DNA of 64,000 nt. Source: Archilochus colubris. Taxonomy: Eukaryota; Chordata; Aves; Apodiformes; Trochilidae. Positions 37,221-51,300 of this stretch are shown in pieces. Below the pieces are notes generated by a model. The model saw nothing but the letters and a program-made list of their open reading frames with translations. It was not told the DNA's origin and did not search any database. Position 1 is the first letter of the stretch, and each line of letters starts with the position of its first letter. The translations under genes were made by a program, and so were the position numbers. Location of the stretch: contig CM041084.1 in assembly GCA_023079485.1 (NCBI GenBank), positions 35,872,609 to 35,936,608 on the forward strand. Direction: 5' to 3'.

Positions 37221-38159
37221 GACTGTTGATTGCCTGATATCTGGACTGAGTTACCTGCAGTTTTTCTTAACTTTGTTCAGAAACGTGACTTTATGAAACT
37301 TGACAGAGTTTATCCCATTTTCTCTTTTTCTTGATTTCTCTGGTTTGGAGAATATAGATTTTTTTTCTCCTTTTAAACTTCCCTCATACTTTACTGCTCA
37401 AGCCAGACCAGCTTTACTGTATTTTTAAAAGTATTATTATAAAAGTGATTCATATATTTTCTAAAGCCAGTGCAATAAGACCTGAAATATTTTGCCATTT
37501 TAGCTGTTCCTTTTTTCTCTTTAATCTTTCTTTGTTTGCATCCCATGTTGCAAGTGGAAAGAACCCACAGTCTATTATTTTCTGAAGTCTTGTGATCTGT
37601 AAACAAGGGTCATGATTGTGCAGAGGGTTTGATTACAGGGTTCTAGCTAATAGAATAATGAAATTGCTCTGTCTGTGTATCAGTAGCCTCCTAATGACCT
37701 AAAAGCTTGCTGCCAGTTTCAAACAAATTCGATAGAAGGAGAGACCTGAAGTATGATTTCATTTCTAAAGTTTCATGGAAATCTCTCTAGGTACCAGAGA
37801 GAGACCTCAGCAGAATGATTGCTCTGAACTGAAAGTGAAAACAGGTAAAACTTAGCCATTATTCCATTTGTCAGCAGATGGATATATAGTCAGAACCAGA
37901 CCAAGTGCTGCCTCTTCACTGACAGAAAGAACATAAGAAAGACATAAGAAAATCTAAGGTTATTCTGATGCTGCGAGAAGTTTTGAGACGTGGAAAACAC
38001 AGAGTGGCGTAAAAATGGCCTTCATTGGTTCTTCAGCTTGTGAAGTCAAGTCTTTAAAGGTTTAATATGACAGCATGGTTCAGACGTGAGTCTAAATTCT
38101 GGCTCTTCCCAAGAATATTCTGTAAAAAGACTCGGAGCCCACTTGCTGCGACTTCTTAC

Positions 38160-38182
38160 GCTGCCTCACTGAGTGAGGCAGC
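38160..38182. repeat. 23-bp near-perfect palindrome
   Basis: The arms GCTGCCTCACT and AGTGAGGCAGC are perfect reverse complements separated by a single G. Such arms are unlikely by chance (expected about 0.02 per window at this spacing). It could be a cruciform-prone site or a dimeric protein-binding site, or a coincidence of composition. Confidence 0.95.
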
Positions 38183-41100
38183 CACTTCCTTCCCTCCTGC
38201 AGTAAAACAGCCTTGGAAACCTAGTCCAAAGGCACTCAGTCTTTTGGCCTTTGCACTGCTGCACCACAAGGGAGTGGAGGAGAAACAGCATCAGTCTGCA
38301 TGGTCACATCTCTGTACCCCATGGAGCTGCTTGTCCAGTTTCTGACCTCTTGCACCTCCTGGCTGCTGAGGCAGGCAAGGAAGACTCAAGCTGAGCCTGA
38401 CAGCAAAATTCTGCAGTATAGAGGAAGATTATACATCCATGCAGCTGTTGGGTATCTGCTGGGAGGGACCTCTGTTTTGGGGTGCCCCTAAGCTGCAGGG
38501 AGGGTGCTTAGATGTTGCAATCAGTATCCAGGCAAGCTCACCTAGTTCAAATGTTTGCTCTGAACTGTAGCTCTTCTTCTTGCTCACTTATGCGCTGCTT
38601 AATCCTATGCAGGATCACCCTGCTAAATTGGAATAATTAAAAAAAAAAAAAAATCATCAGAACCACACAACTTGATAATATGTGCTAAGGCGAGCTGGCA
38701 CAATTTGCTTGTCTGTAGCACTTAAAATTGAAAAGCTCCATCAGCAGGCTTCCTCAGTGCCATTGAAGGTGATGTAAACACGTACCGAAAATCTGAATAA
38801 AGTCATATTTCTAACAGTGCAGGCAAAAATTGTGACCTAGTTTAATCAGTCACTGTGCTTTTCTGGCTGTTCTGATTTGTTGTTCATTTACGTTGGGCAG
38901 CTGGACAATAGGATTTTGCATGGGCCACAAACAATGAAATAAAACAGCAAGATGTACTGTATTTTACTGAAACATAATATAAAGTGCAGCAGGGGACTAG
39001 TCAAAGCCCAATATTCTGAGACTGTGGTTTTTTATCACTAGTTTATTTCCTAAACCAAAATGTTTTGGAGTATAAATATTGGATGAAAGCAAAGCTGCAT
39101 TGCGTTTTCTGTCATGGAGGCAAGACCTAAACCTACTTTTTATTAGGATTAAATTACTATGGCATAAGTAGTTTTATAGTTTTAACATTTTTTTTATTAT
39201 TTATGTTCTAACAGCTCTGCATAAATACCACTGTTCCTTGCTTCTTTTTGGTTTTACTACTAATAAAAAGTAATAGGCATAATAATTCAGGGACTGTTTG
39301 CATTTCCAGACGCTTTTGTTTTGTCGTGTTTACCTACTCAAGGAGACACACGGAAAGCCAGACTGCAAAAAGCTTTAACACAAAATGCAGCAGCCACATT
39401 TCAAACAAACTATGTAACTGGGAGTGGGAGCATCCCAAACCAAATAATTAGAATTAGGAGTATTGATGAAAGGACATCCCAAAAAAAGAAGGCTGAGAAT
39501 GTAGATGTGTGCAGAAAAATGACAAAATTGCAATTCAGTTTAATTCAGTGCATTAAACTAATTACATTACAGGTATGCTAACAGATATGTTTCCTTAATT
39601 ACCAATTCCCAGGCTACTCAAAAATGTATTGGGAAAAATCCCTATTTCTGATGGAATTTGAGGTAGTTTTTAGCAATGACAACTTGTTGCATTTTATTTG
39701 ACAATAAAATGACTTTTTAAGAGGTATGGAAGAATGTCACCAGTCCCAGAGCCGAAAAGAGTCTCAACCAATCAACAGAAAACTTGTGAAATTGGATTAA
39801 GCTTCCAGGATCTATTTGAAACAAAGGAACAAGAGTAGATTACTTCTGCTAATGTGTCAGAGGATGTGGTAAGGGCAGCATTTTTACATTTTAAGGTATA
39901 TTTAGCAGTAAAGCATGGAATTTATAGCAGGAAATAAATGACTTTCTGAAACCCATAGCAGTTTTTCCCTGGACCTCCTTGGAGCTAGGAATGTACCCAG
40001 TACACATTGTACTGCTGATGGATTTATGTAAAGACATCTACATGTAACCTCATTCTCCTTAACCCTTAAAGGTTAGGTAGTGCAGCCTTTCCACAAACTC
40101 TGACTTTAGAGAGCCCAGCCCCAGCCTTCCTGGCTCTTCCTGTTGCCAGTGTCTCCTAGGAATACATCAGAGCCTTTCAAGGTTTAAACCCACCTACCCT
40201 GACTCAGCCTTCCTTTAAAGTCTTCCTCTCCTCATTCACTCTTTAGAACAACTAGATTTGGCTTCCTTAGCAGTTTTTTAAAAAAACCCCACAAAGCCTG
40301 TGATCAGTGACTGTTTAATGGGGAGTCATAACTTTCCACTCATACATAACATGGTACCACTTAGAAAGTTTTTCATCCAGTGCCCTCAAATACAAATTAT
40401 CTTGTGTTTGTGGGACCCTAATATCTCTTGCCAAGTAAATTATGTAAATGGCATTAGCAGAGCCTGTAATGTCACTTCTTGTATGTACTACCTTCAGATT
40501 TTCCTCTGTTCTTGCAAAGGCCATAGTCCTCCTTTCATACTTGTGTGGTTTATGGGTCACAATCAGGAGGAACTGAGGTGTGTTTTAGTGATTATTAAGC
40601 ATATTAAGCATAAATACATCTTTATCACTGCCAGTTCTGGTCTCCTTTTTCCCACTAACAACACAGAAGGCAATGAAACCATAGCTAAGTGGCTTCAAAG
40701 TGCTTTGCATAAAGGTTATAGAGGCATGTAGTTTATATAGGTTTGTACAGTTTATTAGCAAATGTATGGATCAAATTAATCTATTGACTATATAAGCACA
40801 AGCTGCTTGACTTCTTTGAGGGCATGAGTTTGAAGCTGTTAGAGCTGCTTCTGTTTTCACTTACATTAGTGCAGCAAACATCACCACAAAAGCCAGTAGA
40901 ATTGTTACACAGGCATAAATTTACTAAAAGTTAGAAGAAAATTAGGCCCTAAGTCTCCTCTGCCTGAGTCATGTTTTAGTCATTGATCATTTTATCCTCA
41001 GTTTGGGATGAGCCTCGATGAAGTTTTGCACAGCCCTACAGTATTTGCAATCTAAAAAGAGGTTAAGAAAATAGCCACACTGGGAGGAGTGACAATATGC

Positions 41101-44100
41101 AAATGCCTTTGCAAAGCACATTCATCCTCAGCAGAGTTGTAACATGTCCCATGGTTCTCATTAAGGGTTCTTTGCTAAATCTTTTTGTTTTTCCTGTCTT
41201 ACTAGCAAATGTTTACTATTCCCAGATACTTACTGTATTTAGCATCAAACTGTAGCTGGAATCGCAGACAGCTGCTGAAAATGTTGATGAGCAAGGAAAA
41301 AAGCTTCAAACAAATAAAAACCAAAGGTGGGAACAGGTCAGGAATTCCCACACCCAGCGTGGTCAAAGGCGAGGGAATAGATTACGCTTTCCTCCATAGC
41401 ACTGCTCTCTCACAGTCTTCATGGTCCTTGTTTAAAAAATGAAGTATTTTCTGTAATTCTTCAAAACTGATACATTGACACAGAAACTCTGGCTCCTTCC
41501 TAGAGCATCCTTGCTGTGTTCACCATGGCTGCTGGTGAAAAAAAAAAAAAAAAAGCAAAATCTCTGCTTCTTTAGGACGTCCTGCAGAATCCAGGTATCT
41601 TGCAACACAGAGCAGAGCCTCAAAAAGCATGTCTTCTTTGTACTACCATTCCTGACATAAGGTTTCATTTTCTTAGTACAGTAAAATCCTGTGGCACCCT
41701 GGAAACTGTGATGTGAAATGCTGAATTCTGATGGTGATCGCTGCCTATTTGCTGATTCAATTCTTAGCTTTTGCGAACCAGTCACTGAAGAGTCAAACTC
41801 TGGCCCAGAAAATTTGACTTGTTTTTTTTTCCAGTATGGTCCAAGATCAGAATATGTACACCTGGGAAGTTTGGGCTATGCTACTGCAATTCTGCATATT
41901 AAAGAAAAAAAACCCAACATAACGGGGATAGTCCTACATTTAAATTTTGTACATTTTGGAGATTTAAATTGGCATTCAGCAAGATCTGAAAAGTGGGAAT
42001 GACTGCTCCTAACCTCTAGGGGAGTTTTTAAATTGACTTTAGTAGATTTTGGATCAGGAGATACATACCATTTTGAAAATGCAAATGCTGGACTGGTATA
42101 TCCTGTTAAAATACTCCTGGCTCAATTACTCATCTCTCTGTTCTAAATTAATTGACTTTGCCTTATCCTGTTCCCAAAAGGGAAAGTTTCCATCTGTTTG
42201 TACTGTAAAGTTATTGATCTGCATGGTGGCTGTGTCTGAGTCCTTGGAGACATTCTGAAGGAGGCAGGGGAATCAGGCTCTGCAGCCTGAGCTACTGCAA
42301 ATTCACATGGGGTCAAATTTTGCTCACAATCTATTGAGGCTTGAACAGCCTGCAAAGCTCAGAGATACAGCAACATTTGGATGGTAAATAAGAAAGGACT
42401 TGCCATGAGGGTGGGTGTTTGCAAGTGCAGCAGATCTAATTTTAAGGTCAGAACCCCCAGGTGTGCTTCCTCCTTGCAACGGATGCTGCGTGCAGCTTGG
42501 AAAGAAAATCTGCTGGCTGGCTCGGTGTGAAATAAAACTGCCACACACTGATGTGGGTTTCCTTTCTGCAGAGTCCGTGAAACCAGTCACAGCCCAGGGA
42601 CACTTCTCAGTGCATTGTTTATGCTCCATTTCTAGTGGTTCTCCTCCTAGTAGAGATTGCTTGGCAACCAAATAGCAGGCTGAATCCATCCAGTCCAAAA
42701 GAGCAGAGCTACCTCAGGACAAATTTGGACCCATGTGTCCATGTTGAAGCTATTGGATCTTTTAGATGTTTTATTTCTCAGTTTTTTTCTGTTGGCTTTT
42801 GTCTCTTTCATTTGATAAACCTCTCTTCTTCCATCTGGAAGTTCATCTCCTGTATCCAAATCTCATCTGTCTAACTTTTCTAAACTTCAGGAACTAAAGC
42901 CAGAAATATAATGCTTTTCCACAGAAGGAAGTGGAAAAATTGAGTCTGATTGACTCGATCCAATTGACAGACTTCTACTTTCAATGTTTCAGGTTGAGCA
43001 TTGAAGGACTCTGGCCTCCAGAAAATATTGCTAGCAGTGAAAAAACTTTGCTTTTTGACTATTTGATTTTCTTCCTAGTCTATGCCTATTTGCAGAAGAA
43101 TATAAAAGACTCTTTTTCCCCAGTGCCATGATCTTTTCCCTGTGGAACATGAAAAGCAATAGTTAGTAGTATTATTATATAACTCTTACATGATATTTCT
43201 ATCTAAAAATGTCAAAGCATGTGGTGCAGGTAGCTGAACAGTATCATTCCTATTCTAGGGAAGACAGAGACTCAGTACAGGGAGAAGCTTTCTTGCTCCG
43301 TGTCACATCCATTGAACTATGGTGGAAGAGCAAATTGCAAGTCCACTGTTCCAAATAAAACTGAATGTACAGCAGAACCATAGATGAGAAGGACATAAGC
43401 TTGTACTTGCCTGGTTTATTTAAATGCACCTCTTCCAGGCTCTGGCAAAGGCACTCTATTTCCTGTTTTATGAATTGCATACTCACTCATTTTAAAATTT
43501 ACTGTATGCAAGTACCCAAGCATGTGAGCTTAAAATTCTCTTTCTGGAAGCATTCATCTGAATAGGAGTCAAGTACTTGAATGCTGGTGGAAAATGAAGA
43601 CAAAAGAGGTGTAAGCGAATATTTATGGAAATTGATTGTGATATGTGCCCCATTCTGTTGGACTAATCAGCACAGGATTGACTTGGTTAATGCAAGGCAT
43701 CTTGTCTCTATCCCTGTGTGGAGGCATTAAGAGTGGGTTGTGGGAAGGCCACTTGGCTTCCAGCCCCAGAGCCAGGACCAGGCACAATTGCTCCGAGGAG
43801 AGCAATTGCCACCTTTTGTGCATTCCTGTGACTGCACATTGCTCCCCAGGTCTAGGTGAGAGCCCCAGGGATGGGACAGGCTCACACCTGCTGTTTAATA
43901 CAATGGCTTCTTTTAAAAACAAGATCACATATTTATTTCCTCATCATATGACCAGGGGAAAAAAAAAAAAAAGGAAAAAAAATAGAACAGATAAAGCAGA
44001 CAAGAATACTCTCATTTATTAGGCTTAGGGAGCTCTGATGTTCAAGCTTGGTTCTTGTGGGAACTGAAGATAAGAGAAAAAGCTCCCCACTGCCAGATAT

Positions 44101-46188
44101 AACCTCTGCAGCAGGATCTTTAGAAAAAAGAGAAGTACATCTGAAAATGTTTTCCTTTGTACTGTTGGGTTTTTTATGTTCCTAGGGACCAGCTACATGG
44201 ATCTGGGAATTATATGATAAACTTTGGATTTATGCCGTCAGTTCCTATGCCTCTTATTTTTATACTCGCTTAGATTCTGATCTCAGTGCATTGCTACTTT
44301 TCACAGTACATCTAAAAAATCGACTTATACATACATGGTTTTGATATGTGTCATACCCTAAGGACCCCAATCTGGCCAAGAGATTAAATTTTAACTATTA
44401 AAAGGAAGAAAGAAATAAAGGAATAAAATTATTACCACCTTTTTTATTTTTCCTTAGCAAACTTTACATATTGTTTAAATAGTACTTTTAAAAAGTGTGA
44501 CAGGTACCTATCTGTGCCAAAAGAATCTTGTAAAGGTTTGATCTGGTGTTACCCAGATTACACATCAAATGTGACCTAAAGCAAATAGAATGGTAGAATT
44601 GGTTTGACAGGCACTGAAGCAGAGAGAAAGAAGACATACTGTTGTCCAAAAAAAGGGAGAAATACCATTGAAAAAATGCAAAAGGATATAAGAAATTGTT
44701 TTCTAAATGCAGCTTGCTTGATTCTTAAAAATTCTTAAAGGAGAATTATCTTCTGATTCTCTAAGAAGCGGGTGTGTTGCAGTCATGCCAGGCACCAAAA
44801 CCAAACTGCTATCCCTTTTGTTATAGTAACAGACCAAGTACAATAGTATTTAACACAAACATTTTATAAACACATCACTGACACAGTACAGTGTGCTGTG
44901 AGGAGTATGCGCATGAATTTACAGTTCCTTATATGAAAAAAAAAGTGATAATTTATATTAGATTATGCACAAACAGTTGGAAGGCATCTGTTAATTAACT
45001 ACTAGGAAAGATTGCTGGTAAGTCACTTTATTGTGTTTTAATCTTTGGTTCTGAGAATTTGGCTCTGGGAAAGCTCTGTGCTGTGGTGAACAACCATCAA
45101 GAACTGGCTCTAGATTCAAAAAAGAGCAAGTTGTGGTCCTGAGAAATATTGGCAGAACATAGCCAATAGTAGGTATAAAATGCAACCAACAAAACAAGGT
45201 GCTTTGAAGGTGCAAGTGCACCTTCTGATGGGAGGAGTGGTTTTTTGCTCTTCATTTGGTGATTTGTGTTTTTAAATACATCTAAAGCACTCATCTTCTC
45301 CAAGTATTTTGAGGTTTACCTTTTGGTCCATGAAATACATGCTAGATACAGATATCTTCTTGCTCAGAATTAACCAAAGATATGTACCAGGAATTGACTT
45401 TTTTCAGCTGCCTAGTGCCACGTTGTAAAAGATTTCATTTAAATGTGGGAATATTTTCTCATAATTAATTCTGAAATATTTTGGACGTATATATAATTAT
45501 GGTAAAAGTATTTTTTTCCTACAGCACATATCATAAACAAACAGTGATGCTCACACTGCTGCCCAGGAAAAATATATTACATTCTCATGGGTTTTCATTG
45601 AATAAAGAGATTTTGAACTGAGCTCCTTAAAATATCAATGCTCTATATTACTCCCCAGATACAGATATAAATCTTTATAATAGTGCACTTTACAAGCAGC
45701 ACTCCTGAGTCTTTTTTGATTGGTAATCACAGTGTTTCCTTATTAATACAGTAAAAAATGTAAAAGACATAAACATTTTGCAATTTTTCTGTTCTTTCTG
45801 TATGTATATACATCACCTTCTGCTTTAAGCAGTCCTAATGTTTCATCCAGCGTATTTTTTATGAGTGTATATGGGAAGGAAATTGTAACAGAAAACTGAA
45901 TTCAGTGACAGCCGTTCTGTGAATGAATCCATTTTTCTTTGGTATTCTGGATATAATGAAAATGTACAGGAGTTAAATTTCAGCATCATCACAGAGTTAT
46001 GTTGACTGTTTTTAATGTCACTAAGGAAACAGTTCTAACCAACAGCATTTTTTTTCCCCCAAATACTTCCTTATTTCAGGTTATGCTTTCATTAAAACAG
46101 CTTGTTTAAAACTCTAAGAGCACTGTAAGCTTGCTAATCCTGACACTACAGTATATGATCAAATGTAAAAATACACAGGACAAAAAAC

Positions 46189-46217
46189 ATTTTCATGTTC
46201 AGATAGAACATGAAAAT
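46189..46217. repeat. 12-bp perfect hairpin with 5-base loop
   Basis: ATTTTCATGTTC and GAACATGAAAAT pair perfectly around AGATA. The stem is AT-rich. It is too short for a microRNA precursor and is not followed by a T-run typical of a terminator. Its function is unknown. Confidence 0.95.
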
Positions 46218-47679
46218 CCAGATACTTCTAAAATTTTTAAGCATCACAATTTTCCCATATTCTTGTGCTAGGACTTCACTGAAATCTATGAAGACTGAGC
46301 AGTAGGACAGAGTTTACCCCCAGTTACATAAGCAGTATGTCTTTTTCTCACACTGATTAATCTTAGGTTTGTGTTTTGTGGGGATCTATAAATACCTAGG
46401 CTCCTGTAATTTGGTATGACTTCTGGCAGACCTGTTTCCTTCCCACTAGGAACTGTTTTTTATAGAATTCAGCCACGTTTGGCAAACCCCCATTCGTTAT
46501 CCTCTTGTTTTAGGAATAATAATAAATACTTGATGGGGATTTTGACCCCATCTCATAGGACATTTCATAAAAACGCCTTGGAAACATGGCTTGTTGAAGA
46601 ATCTATACACCAATATAGCTATGGTGCTGAAAGAGAAGATTAGCATCAAAATTATTTTGACTAATTGGAGATAATGGCCTGGGAAAAATGGATGAAAAAT
46701 CAAGTGCAACAAAAAAGCAGGTATACCAGGTGGCCAAATACAGGAAAGTTCATTAAGATCAGGTTTTCAGAGTTATCTTTGAGGTGAGCATAGATTACAA
46801 GCTGAACATAAATCATATTGCTGTGGTGAGACAAGCTTCATGATGGGATTTATAAACTGGAGAGAAGTCTGTCATGCAGAAGTAATCCTTTGTACTCTGG
46901 TCAGGAGTGGTGAAACCTAGATGAATTGCTAGGTTCATATTTTGAGACTTCCAAATAAAAGCTGGGTCATACAGAAGCAGTTCAGAGAGGACATGTGAAA
47001 ATCTTGAAAGTTCTGGGAAGTATCTTCCATGAAGCACTGTAATATTATTTGCAGATTTTGGTGATGATGCATAGCTGGAGAGAAAGCTAAGGCACTGAGG
47101 TGTAGTTTTCTGGTTCTGTGTGTAGGAAATTCACACCTTAATACTGTTAGTAATTTGGAACAGTTGCAGGCAGAAGCAGCTCTTCCTAGTGAACTTCATA
47201 AGGGCCATGCAGTCCTTATACATAAAAGTACATAAACGTAAGGATTCCTGAAGTGCAGTTTGAAGATGTCATGATTAATAAACATAAATCTTACATTTTC
47301 TTGTGTGTCACTATTATTGAAGTATTTATAGAGTTCCTCAGACTGCTCTGGCATACATATTATTTCCTCTGTCTCTGTTTCTCTGAGATATAATAAACAA
47401 AGCCACGGGTTGCCTTGGAGTTTTTAGAAAGTGTGATGTCTACTTAACCAAAGTATTTCTGGTTCCAAGGCTGAGTGCCTCAGCATGGTAATAGCCCAGA
47501 AAGCACTCTTGGTGCCCTGTGACTGACGGATAAAATGAAGAGTGGAAAGGGGCTGAGCTGAGGACTAACAATGGCAAGACAAATGACACATCAATTGACT
47601 GGGATCAACTGCAGCACAGCAGAACATAATAGGAAAAACATAAGGATACAGTACCAAGGAAGTCCAAAAAATTGATTGA

Positions 47680-48330
47680 AACGCAGAAGTGATCTAGTCC
47701 CTCCATGTCCCTGAGATGGACTAAGTATATCTAGACCACTCTCAGTTATGTCTAATTTATTCTTAAAACCTCCCACCCTTACTGAAGGTACCACATAGTT
47801 CCCAGTTTCCAGAGCTGGATAATTTTTCTTATACATATATATATATAATGGTTTCTTCATTACCACACCAAAATGTGATAGTTAGGGTTTCTCACAGCTT
47901 TCTTTCTACTTCAGATATTCCTGTAATATCCCATTTTCTAAACATCTTACTCTTCCTGCTGTTCTTTTCTTTAGACTTCTCAATTTCTCTACATCTTTCA
48001 TAAGGTATGACACTGAGAGCTGACACAGAAGCACCGCTGAGCTTGCTAGCAATGAGGAGACTGAGACAATTTCTTCCTGTGTCTTACAGGGGATGTTCTG
48101 GTTAATGCATGTCAGAATGAGATCTGCCTTTTTGTGTGTGTGTGTAACAGCACTACACCATTGTCTGAGAGTGAGTTACTCTATCTTCCATGACACCAGG
48201 CCCTTGTCTGTGCCACTAACTTCTGACTAATTAGGCACGACTGTATTGGTGCCTTTGATTTCTTTTCTCTACAGATCCAGCACATTCTACTTGTCTCTAT
48301 TAGCTTTTGTTTTGTTGAGTTAGGAGCCAT
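47680..48330 (-). mobile_element. Ancient CR1 LINE copy, antisense
   Basis: Ordered anchors match the antisense of an old CR1 consensus: GTGATCTAGTCC (47690), AGTATATCTAGACCA (47723-47737), TTATTCTTAAAACCTCCCACCC (47758), CTTCTCAATTTCTCTACATCTTTC (47975-47998), TTTCTTCCTGTGTCTTACA (48070-48088), GTGTAACAGCACTACACCATTGTCTGA (48142-48168) and CTTGTCTCTATTAGCTTTTG (48290-48309). In CR1 these are the 3' UTR, the RT C-terminal region (for example GGACTTTCTCCAATTTGTCCACATCTTTCC on this strand) and upstream coding sequence. A short TG microsatellite near 48132-48145 lies inside a T-rich stretch of the element. All coding frames are broken. Confidence 0.75.
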
Positions 48331-51300
48331 GTTAGGTAAAGACAGCAGCAAAGGGGAGATCTCAGGCTGTACCAGAAGGAGCAAAATGTTGGTATTTCAC
48401 AGACACAATGTGTTTTACCAGCTAACCAGCTGGGAGCAGCACCGCCTCCTGATGGTGGACATGACTAGTTTTTGTGAAAATGGGTCATGTCAGAGACTGA
48501 ATTCCTTCTCTGCACTTCTCTGGTTTTTTCCCTGAGATATCTGGATACTGTAGCAGCTATGACACCAGGGACAGGGCTGTCTCAAGAACTCGAGTGATTG
48601 TGAAAGTTAGTGTTAGCATGTGCCATGACAGATAGTGGTGAACCAGTCAGAGCTGGAGATCAGAGAGGGCCCCTGTACCTGTTACTTTGCATGAAAAAAG
48701 GAACAAATCCTAGGGCTTTCTTCCAAAGGACCGGGAGCATTGCAATCCCAGATAAAAGCGGAAATGTTCCACTGTTTAGTCACATTTAGTCTAGGTTTCC
48801 ATAAATCCCTGATCATGGGTATCTTTACAAAATTGCACTGTATGGAGAACTAAGCTGCCCTTGAATATTAATAAGTCAGACAAGTCAGACCAATTTGGTA
48901 TTAAGGTCATGTCACTCACTACCTGCTTGGTGATATCAGGGCAGTTCCAACATTGTTCAAAGCATCACATAATTTAAGGCCATGAATGCTAATTAAAACT
49001 TTTGGTCGCATTAATGCACATGTTCAGGAATGACTCGGAGTTGTATAAAATCCTGGGCTTTTGTTTGTAACAGGAATATCAGTGGAAACTCATAGGTGCC
49101 AAAAGCTTTGCCTGTTCTGCCCCCAGCTTCGGAGCGTGGTGCCAGCTGAGACTCAGAATGTTAATTCCATAAATGCCTTCAAGTGAAGACTACAGGCATG
49201 TTTGTTTAATCTGGCTTTTCCTGAACAATAGCTCTGTCTCTGGGTGCATTCTCTGAAGTGCTCTGAGATTTTTTTCATGTATTTTTTTTAACATGTAGAG
49301 CGCCACATACGTAAATGTATAAAATGTGCAATGTATTTTTAATGTGCAGTGATACATTTCTCTTCATCACCCTATGCAGAAAAAAGAAACTTGCATTCAT
49401 TTGATTCCAAGAACTCAAAAGGATTTTTTATACAAGCAGTGAAGTTAAAAAAAAAAAATCAACCCCTTCTAAACTTGTATATTACATAAATAATGAACAT
49501 TAATGCAGTTTCAAAAATGGTAGCAATCATTTCTCAAATGTATTGTTATTTTAATACTCACAAGAGATTACTTTGATTTTCTGTATAATATCTAGGTTTA
49601 CAGCAGGAGCTGCACAGCCTATGTGAGTAATATGAGACCTAATTATGTTATACTCTGAAATCAATAAGTATGTGCATTTAAAAGTGAGTCATTAATGCCA
49701 CTTGAACGAAATTACCCCACCTAGATTCTTGGTGCTAACTTGGACATTCCAAGTTTGGTTGGAGGAAAAAACAAACCCTTTGAAACAAGCCTGACATTTT
49801 ATTGTTGTTCATCTCACTTTCACCTTCAACCCCCCCCTCCTCTCTGTCTTGCCTTCACCTGGCTGCCTTTGCTCATTTGCAAATCTCAATCGAACACTAT
49901 TTTTTTTTTTTTTTAATTTTCAAGAAAAAATGCAGATTGCTCAGATGCAAATGCTGGTAGTGACAAGAAGCTATATTCAAAAAGATGATATAGGACTTTG
50001 ATATAGAACCAATTGTGACTGTGGGGATGACAAATGATACTTGTGTAGTCAAAATGTTGTATTTATTTCAGTACAATTCTCCATGTGGACATGCTTGCTC
50101 AAAAGTAACCACTTTTTTTTTCCAGTTTAGCTAAACTTATTTCAAAGCAACAGAAACTAAACTGGATAGAAGCACTCATTTTTCTTTCGTGCACACACAC
50201 ATTCACATTTTTATGGAGGATAAAGGGGGCTATATTCAAGTACAGTGGTTTAAATTCTACATTACTATATATTGTTATAATTTCTGATATAGGCAAGCTC
50301 TTACACTCCATATGTCTTCCATATGCACAAACCCTTGGTTACTGAAGATAGATGAAAGCCATATTGGATTTTAATGCATGTGTTGAGGAAAAAGAGCTAT
50401 CACTAACCTGTGAACTGATTATATCTGCTATACTTAAGCTGATGTTAAAGCATAACTATAGTTGCATAAAGCTATGTCTACAGCAGAACCTTTTGCTAGG
50501 GTGTAAGGGGCAATTAAAGGCATATCTTTTTTTAAAAAGGAATTTATATTTCTGGCAAAAGTATAAATTATGAAGATAGCTACTCTGAGAAGGAAATTCT
50601 TTGGCTTATTTTATGAAAGGAGATGGCAAAAGCCATACTAGAAGTGTTCTTTTACTGGTACAGCAGCAGTTGCAGGAGGATGGATTGCTGATAGAGCTCT
50701 ACTAGTGCAGACCAGGCCTCAGGGTCCATTTCAAAAGGTATTATGTAAATGTCATGTTAAAACCATCGTGACAGCAGAGAAACAAAGACCCTTCCTTGAG
50801 GGGTAAGGAATATGCAAAACTGGTTGGGGACAGTCCAAGAGTTTGGGGCCCATTGTCATCCTCTGCAAGGATCTGGATGAAAGAGAAAGCAGACAAAATC
50901 AGTTTCAGTGAGATGCATCAAGGCCACAAACCCCTCTGAGCTGAAGTGGTGGATGAAGTCCAGGGGCATCTGGGAAATCTGGCAGCACGGGTGGCTCATG
51001 TCACTGAGTTCAAACCCTGTTTTGGGTCCGTGGTTTGTTTTGCTGGGATTTTTGGCATGAAGTGGAAAGGCTGAACCTAGCATCAGAGGTAGCTTTGACG
51101 AAGGCACCCAGACATTTCATGGTCCATTTCTCATTGTCCTGGATCTGCCAGCCAGGAGAGGTCATAGGCAAAGATCTGCTGAGAAGCAGCTTATCTTCAG
51201 TTTTTCATACATTTGCAGTTCTATGGTCAAGATACTGCAGAAATCTTCCAAAATGAAGCTGCAAGTGATCTTTGGCAGAGCAGTCAAGAGTCTTTGCTGT

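Larger units (their letters stand above)
37221..47679. other. Long non-coding stretch with scattered simple repeats
   Basis: No gene is supported in this 10 kb. The largest frame, 143 codons at 40300-40731, has no recognisable domain and a length expected by chance. Simple tracts include a run of A (about 15) near 38639, A17 at 41538-41554, and A14 plus a second A run at 43959-43982. Two perfect short palindromic structures are listed separately (38160 and 46189). I recognised no transposon between 37221 and 47679, though old diverged ones may be hidden. Confidence 0.55.

Noticed and set aside
40300..40731. 143-codon open frame on the plus strand
   Set aside because: No domain, signal or splice context is visible. 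With several thousand stop-to-stop segments in 64 kb of AT-rich sequence, one or two frames of this length are expected by chance.
44590..44620. ATAGAATGGTAGAATTGGTTTG resembling a CR1 3' end
   Set aside because: Only about 20 bases resemble the tail and the expected GGAAGGGACCT and following motifs are absent.
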